Shown here: in pieces, positions 34,380 to 45,211 of the stretch | Layout of the letters: every line of letters begins with the position of its first letter | Numbering within the stretch: position 1 is the stretch's first letter | NCBI GenBank assembly: GCA_024663395.1 | Contig: JANFAH010000004.1 | Span: 3,906,001-3,970,000, forward strand | Source of the DNA: Pisolithus tinctorius | Lineage: Eukaryota; Basidiomycota; Agaricomycetes; Boletales; Pisolithaceae | Reading direction: 5' to 3' | Length of the DNA stretch: 64,000 nucleotides | Made by a program: the position numbers and the translations under genes | The notes under the pieces: model-generated | What the model was told of the DNA's origin: nothing | The model's input: only the letters and a program-made list of their open reading frames with translations | Databases searched by the model: none

Positions 34380-34870
34380 CGAGAACCCCTTAGTGGCAAC
34401 CAATACCTTGTTTCTGTGAACCAGATTGGGGTAGTGTCATTCGACTCTGTCCGACGGCAAATGATCCCCAGCTCCCACGAAGTGGGTGGAGAATTTTAGT
34501 CAGGAACATTTCCGTCACCACTGGAGCACCATGTCATGGCTCTTGTGTGCACCAGGTAACATTTCAGGGGTTGAACGTCATGCCGTCTGTGGAATACATG
34601 CAACAGTGAACACGGCATGCATGAACTCTCGGTGTGGATTCGTACATGGCGAGGTATGCAACACTGGTATGCGTCCACTAAAGTTACTTACCTGATATAG
34701 CTACCATCAAGTCTTTAACATTGTTCTTCCAAAAGGTGTTGGAGAAGCAAGAGTACTGGTCTTTGATGGCATTGTTATCATTCATCATTCGACAAGTCGA
34801 ACGGAAGCTGCCCCAATTCAGTTCACAGAAACGAGAAACTGTGTTGTACACGAAGGGGTTATCACATAAT
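34380..34870 (+). pseudogene. unknown duplicated gene remnant
   Basis: The pair 34380-34870 and 61590-62120 share REPLxGNQYLVSxNQIGVVS, then a stretch whose frame differs between copies, and a C-terminal segment GEARVLVFDGI followed by RTEAAPIQFTETRNCVVHEG and a stop. A plausible exon join leads into the last segment. The frame is broken in this copy (stop after GGEF). I do not recognise the family; the small size and place between two inhibitor genes could suit another small beta-rich protein, but that is a guess. Confidence 0.35.
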
Positions 34871-35763
34871 CACCACTAGTGTTCTGCTCAGCCCAGCCAA
34901 CGGTCTTTATTTATCACAGACTCTGACTTGATGAGAGAAAGAAATCCGGTGAGGTGGTAAGACATGAGGGTATACATCAATTCTTCTCTGGGGTGATGAA
35001 CCAATCGTGTGCTAACGAATAACCGTGGGAAATGTGACCTTCTTCCATATGGTGGTAGACCACCTCTCCCAGGCATCTCTCATCGCCGACTCGCCAGCTT
35101 ATGCTCGGAACACGTATGTCTCGAGGCGGCTCTACTCAATAAGAAACTAGTTCAAACCGGTTCATTAAGGCTGCTTTTCATCGCTGATTTTAACTACAAG
35201 TATCTGTAAACCCTCGGTTCCAGCATGCCGTGTAGGCGACCAAGAAAGGCGGCCGTGGTATGACGGCAAAGCCTATCAAATGATCTGGGCATCCGAGGAA
35301 TAAATTAGGTAAGCTTTCACTCCACAGGATTGGCCGACTCCGAGAACGAGGGCGCGTGGATGACCTTTGTATACATAATGGGTGGGGGACATGACGGTGA
35401 AATCGAATGTTATATGATGTACTAGGGAGCCCGGAACACTGGTGCGTGAAATATGGGAAACCCACAAACGAAATTATGGTAAATTTTGTCCAAGAGATTG
35501 GTCAACTCCGTTTAAGGCCTTCTCCTCGATGTTGATACAATAAGGCGCCGTTCACCCTCCGAAGTCGAAGTCGAAAACTTCGACTTCGACTTCGGCAATG
35601 TAGTCACGTGATGATTATATAAGCTGTGCACGCTCGTGCAAATGCAAAGTCCAAGTTTCAGCCTTCTGCTTTAGTAATGTAGTCATGTGATAATTATATA
35701 AGACAACAACACAACTTGTAGTTCAATAGATAACATTGTGATAACAGATCAAACAACTCTGCT

Positions 35764-37076
35764 ATGGATCTTGAAGCACAGCAGCTCCAGCACCATCGTC
35801 GTCGCCGTCTTGCTGCACTTGTAGTAGCAGTGATGATCCAGGTGCTATGCCTCTATGACCTCCTTTTTCATTCTGACTCAGAACCAATCCCCTACCATAC
35901 CTCAATCCTGACTGGTGAGGGGTGGATGCTAGAGCTCCTGAATGGTCATCCAGACAGGATACGGACTTGCCTTGGTGTCAGCCATGGGGTTTTTGATCAC
36001 CTGATGCAGGTGCTCACCCATCATGGTTTTGTGCCTTCTCGCAATGGAGTTTCTGTGGAGGAACAACTTGGGATATTCCTCTACACCTGTGTTACTGGGT
36101 TGTCATCCCGGCATGTTGCTGAGAGGTTCCAGCACTCACCAGGGACCATCACTAGGTAGGGAGTTCATTGGACTGTCTGATATTTTTCTCACAATTTTTT
36201 AGATATTTCAAAGCAATGTTGGCTTTCTTTTCTGGGGGACAATTCTATGCATCCCAAGTGCAATTCCCCACCAACAACACTCCCATATCAACTATGATTA
36301 CTAGTGACCCACGCTTCCGATTTTTCCAGGATTGTATTGGTGCAGTTGATGGCACTCATATTCGAGCATTCACTGCTGCTGAGGACCAGCCTTACATGAG
36401 GAACTGGAAGGGCTACCTATCTCAAAACTGTCTCTTCATCTGTGATTTTGACTTCTTCTTCACATATGCCCTCACTGGCTTTGATGGGTCAACTGCAGAT
36501 GCAACCATGTGGCATGATGCACACAGGAATGACTTGCACATGCCACCTGGGAAGTACCTTCTTGCAGATGCAGGGTTTGGGACCTGTGATGCACTTCTGG
36601 TTCCCTATCAAGGTGTTCGTTACCATCTGAAAGAATGGTGCCAGGCTGGATTAAGGTAAGTTGCTATTCCATTCTGCTCAGTGTACCTGTAACTTCTATT
36701 TTATAGACCTCAAAACCGAGAGGAGTTATTCAACCTTCACCATGCTGGACTTAGAAATGCCATTGAATGGATATTTGGTGTTATAAAACGCAGGTGGAGG
36801 ATTCTTCAAATTCCCCCTGAATATAGCATCCACACCCAAACTCAAGTACCTGCTGCTCTCTGTGCCCTCCACAATTTCATACGGCGCTATGATCCAGAAG
36901 AGTTCTTTGACCCTGAACTTGCCATAGACATAGGAGAGGATGATGGTGTTGGAAGCCTTGGTGATGGACCAGCAGATGCTGCAGAGAGGAGAAGGGCTGA
37001 TAATAGGCATGACAACATTGCAGAGGAGATGTGGATTGACTATCAGCACCAGCTTACAATTAGGGGCCTTCTCTGA
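35764..37076 (+). CDS. Harbinger (HARBI1-like, DDE_Tnp_4) transposase
   Basis: Exons 35764-36155, 36203-36655 and 36707-37076, with 47- and 51-nt introns that keep phase. The N-terminal half has a helix-turn-helix-like region (VEEQLGIFLYTCVTGLSSRH, then VAERFQHSPGTITR). The catalytic triad is visible: Asp in CIGAVDGTHIRAF, Asp in YLLADAGFGTCDALLVPYQG, and Glu in RNAIEWIFGVIKRRW. The length (about 405 residues) is normal for the family and there is no stop or frameshift. It should cut the element at its terminal repeats together with the SANT partner. Confidence 0.92.
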
Positions 37077-37295
37077 GCCTGAACATTCAGATTTCATGGT
37101 GTACAAATATATGTTCTTACAATTGTTTCACACTCATGTAGAAAAATAACTTCCATTCTCAATAGGAAGCTAGTCATAGTCATGTACATTTTATTATGTA
37201 CATGTTTGTATAAAGGGGGGGGGGGACTTGAAAGGATATGCAGGGGGGGGGGGGGTACATTTGTATATTGTAAAAAAAAAAAACAAGACGAACAC

Positions 37296-38607
37296 CTATC
37301 TCTGCCCATCCTGGTACTTCATCAGCCGACGCTGCACCCAAATCTGCTTCGCCAGCTCCTGATGCTTGAGGAAAATGTTCACTTCATCCGGGGTCGCGCT
37401 GAGGAAGTAGTCACCGATGTCGATCTGATCGTCTGTCGAGAGCTGCGGCATGCTGTTGATGTAGTCCATGGCAGCGTCGATGAGGGGATTGGTAGTGGGT
37501 GGTGGGGGCAATGGGGCAGCGATCACGTGCGTGAAATTATCGAGCCTGGAGGTGATGGTGGCGATGAATGAACTGCGATCTTCTTCAGCGCGCACTTTGG
37601 CCGACAGGGGCCAAGAGCGCTTCGATCCACCTTCGGACATCGCAACGGACTCGGCTTTCCTTTTTCTGCGACTGATGCTGGTGACGGCCGATGACGACGA
37701 CGACCCAGCTGACGCATGCGACAAAAAACTTGATGGTGTGGAAGGGGGGATGGAGTTCGGATCCACGGACTGCGTGTCCTCGCGATGGTGAGTGTTGAGA
37801 GCATGCGTCATGTCGAGGAGGGAGAGGGAGGGAGGGGGGGTAGGAATGGTCGAAGCGGTGGGGGGTGCGGTAGAGGCAGGAGTATCGAAGGCAGAGGTCG
37901 TGGTTGTACAAGGCGTGGTAGTGGCATGTGGCCGGTAGATAAACCGACCTCGGCCATGCGAGGGGAGAAGGAGCTCGACGCTGGTGAAGTGGGGGAACCC
38001 AGAATTGCAAAATGGCTTCGCGTCTTTGTGTGCCTGACTAGATGTTAGTGGATGATCCGACAAGGAAAAAACTACATTACCTTTACATACCGATCCCAAA
38101 GATCGGCGTTGTCCAGCGAGATCATCGCACCGTGCTCGTCGTCGTAAGCAAAGCCAGAGGCCACCGATTTAAGATTGGCAACGGCGTAGTAGGATTTTTT
38201 AAGCTGGATAATTGTTAGCAAGGCAAAAAAAAAAGAATGATACGACGACTTACCGCCTTGAACTTCTGCTCACACGATTCAGCTGTCTTATCGCCGTTAT
38301 CCGGACCCGGTGGATGATTATGAGCCATGTGGGCTGCTGCGGCGTTCCACGTAGCCTTCTTAAAGTTCCCATTGCCAGCCTGTGAAAGATGAGAGGCCAA
38401 GAAATCCAATAACGCGCCTTCCTCCTCTGTTGTCCATACTGCAGCTTTCTTGCGAGTCCTGGGTGGAGGCAGGGGGTTCCGTGGGTCTAGAGGATTGATT
38501 GTAAGGCTGTGCGAGCGCAACGAGCGGGTTGATCCTGCAGATGAGCCAGACATTCGATGATCATAGTAACCGGGTGACAATGGTTCGTACCTCAGGTGGA
38601 TGCACAT
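37296..38607 (-). CDS. Harbinger-associated SANT/Myb-like DNA-binding protein
   Basis: Read leftwards, exon 1 (38607 or Met at 38553, to about 38263) contains the trihelix RKKAAVWTTEEEGALLDFLA ... NFKKATWNAAAAHMA ... AESCEQKFKA. After an intron (GTAAGT to TCCAG) exon 2 gives LKKSYYAVANLKSVASGFAY ... ADLWDRYVK. After a second intron exon 3 gives AHKDAKPFCNSGFPHF and a long Ser/Thr/Pro linker, a basic RRKRKAES patch and a helical C-terminus. This is the Myb/SANT-like protein that partners Harbinger transposases in DNA binding and nuclear import. Uninterrupted. Confidence 0.85.
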
Positions 38608-39024
38608 GACAGTTCACATCACATGAGCCTCTTAACCGAAGCTGAAGTTGAAAACTTGGACTTCACATTCGCAGGGTGAACGGCGCCTAAGTGTTCTCCT
38701 TGTGGTCTGGTCTGAACAGGCCAAATGGAAGCCCACTCGAAGAGGACAGGTGTGGTATTCCATCAGCTCACCTAACTGTGGTGGCCTTCACATCCCCTTT
38801 CTGATAAGTTTTCTCCTTGTGGTCTCGTTTGAACAGGGCAAATGGAGGTCCACTCGAATAGGACAAGTGTGGTATTCCATCAGCTCACCTAACTGTGGTG
38901 GCCTTCACAGTATGCCATGAGTATAAAAAGTCGCCGTCCGACCTTCGTTTGTCTCCCAGAGTCGACCTCGTCGAGTACCCAAATCCCCACACCGAGTTTT
39001 GCGAGCGCATACATCACTGTCACC

Positions 39025-39708
39025 ATGCCCAACAACATCCAAGCAGATGCCCAGGTCATTATCTCCTCAGCTCTCAACGGCATCGGGGGCAATCCCTACG
39101 TTGGCGTTTCCCTGATCTTGCCTACCATCCTTCCAGTCAACTTGATTCCAAGGACTCCTGGCGTTCAACCTCCAGTGGTACGTATCATCGTCCCGCCCTC
39201 CACACATGATGAATACTCGATCATCTCACTTTCCTCCTTTGTGCAGTTCGTGTTCAAGCGGGTCGAAGGCAACATCTACACAATTACCACCAATGGGATG
39301 CAAGTCATAGAGCTGGAAGGGAGGTTAGTCGCCGGTGCAGGGCAAACCCCGGAAGAGTGGGTGATTAAATACAGAGAACTTCAAGATGCATATACGTAGG
39401 TCCCGTTCACCGCTTTCACCATGGCCCACCTGACTCTGATGACATCATATGACCGATCGTGGTTGCATGCGAATGGATGGATGGACAGGATCACCAAGAG
39501 ACTTGATACCCCCGAAGAAATTGGATGAATCGCTCCGACCGATGGAGAAGACGCACAGGTAGCTGTGGAACATTATGGTGATATTCTAGGCGACTGAAAC
39601 ATGCCTTCCTTTTAGATCCGTGTTGGACCTCTCAATACCACCCCGACAGCCCCACCTGGCCAATATCCCCTTGAGGAGTTATTCAAGTTCCAATTTCCTT
39701 CACTGTGA
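39025..39708 (+). pseudogene. I66 inhibitor, copy B, broken by a nonsense codon
   Basis: Same four-exon layout as copy A, with ATG at 39025 and a TATAAAA box at about 38931. Exons 1 and 2 are intact (MPNNIQADAQVIISSALNGI; FVFKRVEGNIYTITTNG). In exon 3 the conserved Gly-Trp becomes Gly-stop: TGA at 39526-39528, where the other copies have TGG. Exon 4 (IRVGPLNTTPTAPPGQYPLE) remains open to TGA 39706-39708. A product would lose about the last 45 residues of the trefoil. Confidence 0.75.
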
Positions 39709-40239
39709 ACGATAGATCGAGAGTGTCAAAGTGCCATGTTGAGCACATTTGTCGGTGTAAGAAAGTACAGATTGTTGCGTAAATGTTGAACCACTGTCAT
39801 CTATGTCAATGGTACTTGAAATATGAATATCAAATGAACAGAAACCGATATCAAGTCGACCATTCGATCAATGCATGCCTTAGGTATGGTGGCAGGAACC
39901 GAGTGGGACTGTGCTGGAGGAGGTATATATACACGGTTGCTAAAGATAAACTCGAAACACACCAATTTTCGCAGCAATACCCCATGGTGCATTCTCAAGG
40001 TAGCCGTATTCAGTAAGAAGCAAGTTCCAACCAGCCGATTACGGCTGCTTTGCATCGCCGATTTTGGCTGCAATGAAGTATCTGTACACCCTTAGTTCCA
40101 GCATGCTATGTAAGGGATGAAGTGAGACGGCCGTGGTATGACGGTGAAGCTGATCAAACGGTCTATGATCCAGGGGATCCGACCCGGAGGAATGAATTTT
40201 GGTAACTGTCGCCCTACAAGATTGGTTGACTCTAGTCAC

Positions 40240-40410
40240 CCCGAGAGCGAGGGCTGGAAGCCTTGTCTTCGATTCCAATGTTTTCTCCTTGTGGTCTGGA
40301 CTCCGACGGGTGGTGTGGACGCCCATTCAAATGGGACAAGCGTGATACGGCGTCGGGTCAGCTGATCGTGATGGTCTTTGTGGCATGCCATGGAGGATAA
40401 AAGGACGGTT
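40240..40410 (+). promoter_or_regulatory. orphan I66-type promoter copy
   Basis: TTTTCTCCTTGTGGTCTGGA, a diverged middle and GGCATGCCATGGAGGATAAA with AAGG match the promoters in front of the plus-strand inhibitor genes (about 38690-38940 and 62920-63040), but no inhibitor gene follows. Confidence 0.4.
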
Positions 40411-40805
40411 TCGATGGCCTGGCCGCATCGTCTGCGTCAGCAAGTTTATCGTACCACTGCTTGCGCGTTGCTTGTATTGGCTGTGGTGTCACTGAATCGC
40501 AGACGTCAATTGATTGTCATAATGCGTAGTAATGTACATGCAAGATAACTGCAGGACGGGCGGTTTTGTCTGCCCGTTTGGAGTTGTCGAGTACTGCTGC
40601 GATGGCGAGGTTTGCAAGCAGTGACATTCCGACAAGGTAATGGCGTGGAATTTTGGTGCAGAGGATGGCGGTCGTCGTGGTTTCGAGTAGACCAGTACTT
40701 AATTTAATATCCTCCGTTTTGGTGTGTTATTTCTTGATCACTTCCACAAGCATCCTTTAGTCACGCAAGTATTTGACTATTGTCATCATTTTCGCAAACT
40801 GCAGT

Positions 40806-41289
40806 AAGGGGAACGTTATCGACTGATCTTTTTCACTAAAGGTGTAACTGTTTATATTCAGGGATGGAGATCGACATAAACAAGATGTATCCTCGCACAC
40901 ACGCGCAGTCTGGCTTCAAGTACCCAGCCGAATGCCTCCTCGTGCTCAGGGACATTCTCCCCAAGGATTGCAAGTGCCATCCCAAGACGAAGGACCACGA
41001 CGGCGAAGACTGCCTCTACGTCATCAAGTGCGGCCTTACCACTCTCACCACGATTGGTCGTGCCACTGGATGCTTCTCCTATGTGCGCGAGTACTTCTCC
41101 AACCAAACTCACCGGGACTCGATTGAATGGGCAATCCTCCCATACGACAGTAACTCAGGCGCATTCTCCAAGGGCAGAGACTCTGGGTCGATGATCGCCC
41201 ACGGCGAATTTGGTGGTCTCCTTACTGGCGGGTCTGGCAGGACGGAGTCATCGGATATTACTTATGCCGCGCCGATGTTCTGGCTCTGA
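40806..41289 (+). pseudogene. truncated copy of the trypsin-fold protease
   Basis: The copy starts AAGGGGAACGTTATCGAC, equal to the end of exon 2 of the 30115 gene, then lacks about 12 nt that include the GTGCGT splice donor, and continues with the identical intron (CTTTTTCACTAAAGG...TATTCAG) and exon 3. The catalytic region reads FSKGRDSGSMIAHGEFGG instead of FSKGGDSGSMI, and TGA at 41287-41289 replaces TGG in the final MFWLW motif. It has no His-containing half. It is a 3' fragment of a gene, not a retrocopy, since the intron is present. Confidence 0.85.
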
Positions 41290-41689
41290 CTCGTCATCAA
41301 GGCTGAGTTCCCCAATGCCAACCTCTACCTGGTCTTCACTCAGATTCGTCTCTTTCTTCCATCTCGTCCTGTGCTACATCTCCCCCATATCTGGGGACTT
41401 CCTGTACAGTGTGGTTAGAGTGTCCTTTGAAGGGCAATGATTGCTGAGTTCTCGTGTTATGGCCCCCAAGTAATCTCCATTTGGATTAAATGTAATCTCA
41501 CCCATGTCGCATATTGGGTCGGCCATTCCATGCCTAATCAAACTATTAATACTGTCAAATCACTGGCAAACTTTGGCGAAACGGCATTGAAGCCTCTCTG
41601 CCTGCAGTGTCTGGTCGAGATGGATGGGACTGGTGTCTTCGCAGAGGAAATGTAGAAGACGAGATCTTTTGAGAACGAGGCCTACGCTT

Positions 41690-41965
41690 TATCCAACTTC
41701 ATGGTCCGCTTCGCAATGTTTTCCCCGCAACAAGAAAACAGGAATGATAAAACACCTCGTGTCCCTAAACCTTCGGGAGCGGATATCGCCTTGAACAAGT
41801 CACGAACAGCCTGATCATCTTAGTCGGTGACATCGTCGTCCCTTGCTAAGACATGCGTGAGACCCTTACAGGTATCGAATGCTGCAGCAAACACCTCTCC
41901 AGGCTTGCCGGTCGTCAGCACGGCTGCGAGGTATCGAGAGGGCCTAATGCGATGAAGAGCAGCTG
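41690..41965 (-). pseudogene. deaminase N-terminal fragment
   Basis: The minus strand encodes LTTGKPGEVFAAAFDTCKGL with THVLARDDDVTD, matching LTTGRPGDVYAAAFDTRGGV of the deaminase at 22.7 kb, followed by matching but broken sequence down to about 41690. Flanks are unrelated repeats. Confidence 0.65.
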
Positions 41966-41989
41966 AAGCCGCAAAAAAGAAAGCACAGG

Positions 41990-42830
41990 AACTGTGATCC
42001 TGGTGGACAAAGCCGACCTCCCGAAGTGGAAAAGAACACCTTATGGCAAGTACAACTCCCATCCACATCATCAGATAGAGGTGCCCATTGCGAGCTCCGG
42101 CCTTACGCTAACTGCGCCCTCAAGCAACGCAGCAGAAAAATCCGCCTCATCTCGGGAAGACCTTTGGTCTTGGAACCCCGCAAAAAGAAGGCTGATAGTC
42201 GCCAAAACTCATTGCAGACTCTAAAGGCTGACTAGCTGTCAGGCCGCCATCTGCGTCACTGAGTAACCGAGCTACTCTCCCAAAGGAGTACTTGTACACG
42301 ATGAGGAGCCGGAGCTACTTAGCTATTTCACATATTACTTGAATTTCTGTCGCGATAGTGATAATGGTGAGGTCTGACGTGCTACATACCTGCGCTGGCT
42401 GGAACATGAGGCGTTCCGCTGTCCATATGAGAAATGGATGATGATACACATGAGTGTATGTGGCATTGATGTGGACGACTGTCCTTTCCTCGTTGGCACC
42501 TACCCTTGCGACCAGAAGTGGGAAGTCGGGTTATGTCAATTTGTCGCTGGGAGGTCTCCAAAGCGCAGGGCTGTTCTCTTATCCTGATCGCGGAAATACT
42601 TGAATAAAAAATCAAATGTACCGCCGACCTTGAATTGTTGCTGAAGCTGCACCCTGTGCTACGTAGGCGTGTGTATAGTACTCGCGAATGGTCTCCGTGC
42701 TGAGAGTTTCACAAATGAAGGGGGGGTTTTCAAGCGTGCGTCGGAGAGAGTGCTGTGGTGAGGTTGTTCTGAAATGTTGGTGGGGTGGGTTGAAAAAGAT
42801 GGGCATGATGTTTCTTCTTTTGAGTACAGT
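41990..42830. other. no gene recognised
   Basis: Only short frames. A CATACCTGCGCTGGCTGGAA motif at about 42386 recurs near 26913 and 27583. No supported coding sequence. Confidence 0.3.
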
Positions 42831-42959
42831 TTTCAGAAAACGATGGAGGGAGGTGGTGTAGCCCTGGCCTGCACACGGAGGAGCCAGTCAGTGGTGGCGG
42901 TGCGTACGCCTCGACTCGGAATGGCAGTCACGTAAACCGAACTCCTCTTCAATGTCACC

Positions 42960-43220
42960 ACAATCCATGTTCCACCATTAATGCCTGCCGGCCTCCACCT
43001 TCGATCGGAGCAATCCATCGGTTCACAAGCAGCCACGATTGTTTACGCCAAGTTATCAGAATTCGGTCGACCAAAACGAAAAGTGGTAAATGTGGCAGGT
43101 ATTGTGAGATTCTCACCCACTCTTGCGTGGTCCTTCCACAGCAGCAAACAACTTCTCTTCCCACTCCATGGATTTGTCCCGCTGGAATACGAGCTGCACA
43201 AAGTATGTGGAGGAGTGTAT
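42960..43220 (-). pseudogene. I66 inhibitor copy E, 3' half left of the LINE
   Basis: Read leftwards: the end of intron 1 (ACTTTGTGCAG), a shortened exon 2 (LVFQRDKSMEWEEKLFAAVE, missing about 45 nt compared with the other copies) and only the last part of exon 3 (WIAPIEGG). About 45 nt of intron 2 and exon 3 are deleted. Its exon 1 lies 6.5 kb away at 49953-49801, on the other side of the LINE. Confidence 0.7.
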
Positions 43221-43422
43221 AAAGTATTCATCGTGAGCCAGGTTCAGCAGAGCCCATCGCAGGTTACAGCGGCGTACAGTAGCGTTCTTGCAGAGTTATA
43301 CTCACAAGAGCAGATGCAAAAACAACATCCACACCATCACCCCCCACTTTATGACCTCGACAGGACGAATGTCCTCAAGGTCACATTCCCATGCCATGCC
43401 AGGTCCCCTGCCAGGACCCTGA

Positions 43423-45066
43423 ATGTCAAACCCCACTCAACTTGGCAAAACTACCAGAAGCAGCAGTCTCTCACTTGATGAAATCATCAATGACCTGGAA
43501 GCCGAGATCAAGGATGCAGCCACAGCCAGAACTTTTCTGGACCAGCTCTACACAATACAGGGTGAACCAACCATGCCAGAACACATTTTGCATGCCCTCT
43601 TCTACATATCTCAGACCAAGGGGGTAAACAACACCCTGTGCTCAGCAATCTGTGCCATGGCATACTTGGTCAGAGAACTCGCCACATCAGAACTAACTGA
43701 ATCCATCATCACAGCAGTCTCAAGCAAAATAGAGAACTCAGTCGTAGCCGTGATATCCCCTCAAGTAGCCAACATCCTTTCAGCTGCCGAAAACCTAGAA
43801 AAGACCAATGAGGACACAAGGATCACCAACGATAACACCATCAAGAGGATCAAATCGATCACCAGCTCCCCCGGCCATGTGGACTCTCCCCAACTGGAAT
43901 CCCATGTCAAAAATCTGATTGAAGAAATGGATGCAATAAAAACGACGCTTGCAGACATGAAGAATCATCTCAAGACCCAACCCCCTGCCTTCCCCACTCC
44001 ATACAGGGACGTGCTCGCATCGACACCACCCAACCTGAACCACATCCCATTAGGAAAATGACTAGCACCAGAATACGCTAAGGCTCACGCAGCTATCAAG
44101 GAATGGCAGCTACTAATTGATCCTGACAGTAATCACCCCCTTCTAAACAATGCTGCAACAAGGGAGGCCACCATAGACCTCATCAAACAAGCCCTCGAAA
44201 CAATAGACAGGGTTGACGGCCCCGACATGCAACTAAAATCAATCGCACGTCTATGCAATAATGGAATCCTCCTCGAATTCAGCAACCAAGAAGCGGTAGC
44301 GTGGATCAAAGAACCGGCTAACAAGAAAGCATTCCTTGAGAGACTAGGCAGAGAAGTCGTGATTAAGGACAGACATTTTAACATAGTAATCCCTTTCCTT
44401 CCTATTACAACCGAGACTGACAAACCAGAAACCCTACGTGAAATGGAAAACGAGAACAACATACCACAAGGCTCAATTGCCAGGATCAAATGGATCAAAG
44501 ACCCAGCAAAATGCACCCCTGGCCAATGCGTAGCACACGCCCTTGCATCCATCACATCCCCTGAGATTGCTAACCAACTTCTCAGAGACAGCCTGTACTG
44601 GGGTCTGGACAGACTCCACCCACACAAAGACAAGAGAGAACCAGTCAGGTGCCTTAGATGCCAACAAATTGGCCACCTCGCAAGGGACTGCAAACAAACG
44701 ACTGACACATGCGGTATATGCGCTCAACCTCACTGCACACAAGACTGCAACACCCCCTCCCCTGTCCCCTTCTGTGTCAACTGCCAAAACAACACCCACG
44801 CCAGTGAAGACAGAAACTGCCCAGACCTCATCAGAAGACGCAATGCAATGGACAATCACACCCCAGAAAACCGAATGCCCTATTTCCCCACTTCAGAAGA
44901 ATGGACACACGTTGAACTACCAGCCCAGCCAACCAACCCGATCATACCCACAAGACCCCCAACCACAACACCCAACGTCAATGGTCCACTTAGACAAATA
45001 ACACTAGGAGAAGCAATAAACCTACGATCTGGCCCACCAAGACGCAGACAACTCAACAGAATATGA
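43423..45066 (+). pseudogene. LINE ORF1 (Gag-like, zinc knuckles)
   Basis: From ATG 43423 the frame is open to 45066 except for TGA at 44059-44061 (IPLGK*LAPEYAK). The N-terminal half has coiled-coil potential (ENLEKTNEDTRITNDNTIKR). The C-terminal half has CLRCQQIGHLARDC (CX2CX4HX4C) followed by CGICAQPHCTQDC and CVNCQNNTHASEDRNC, the nucleic-acid-binding knuckles of LINE Gag proteins. The sense strand is A/C-rich. Confidence 0.88.
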
Positions 45067-45211
45067 GGTGGAAGAGGTGGCCTGCCCATGTGACACAACA
45101 CTCTTCACAACGCCCCACCGGTTTCAACACCCATCCCCTTCCCGGCATCCTTGCCCCCCCCAGCAACAGAAAACCAGTCAGAGAACCTAAACCCACTTCC
45201 ACCACCAACCA

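Larger units (their letters stand above)
35544..38687. mobile_element. complete PIF/Harbinger DNA transposon
   Basis: The element is flanked by TAA at 35541-35543 and 38688-38690, the 3-bp target duplication of this superfamily. Its ends are inverted repeats starting GGCGCCGTTCACCCT, with similarity continuing for about 50 bp. It carries a DDE transposase on the plus strand and a SANT/Myb-like gene on the minus strand, the usual two-gene set. Both frames are open, so it may be recently active. It sits in copy 1 of the segmental duplication; copy 2 lacks it (near 62917). Confidence 0.92.
31966..39900. repeat. segmental duplication, copy 1
   Basis: From GGACTATAATTCTCCACC at 31966 the sequence matches 58885 onward, through the minus-strand I66 gene, an unknown gene remnant and, after the Harbinger insertion is removed, the plus-strand I66 gene, to GCATGCCTTAGGTATGGTGG at about 39885. 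Without Harbinger the unit is about 4.8 kb. The left border lies inside the last codons of the protease gene. Confidence 0.8.

Noticed and set aside
37468..38048. Plus-strand frames over 37.4-38.05 kb
   Set aside because: Complement of the Harbinger SANT gene linker.
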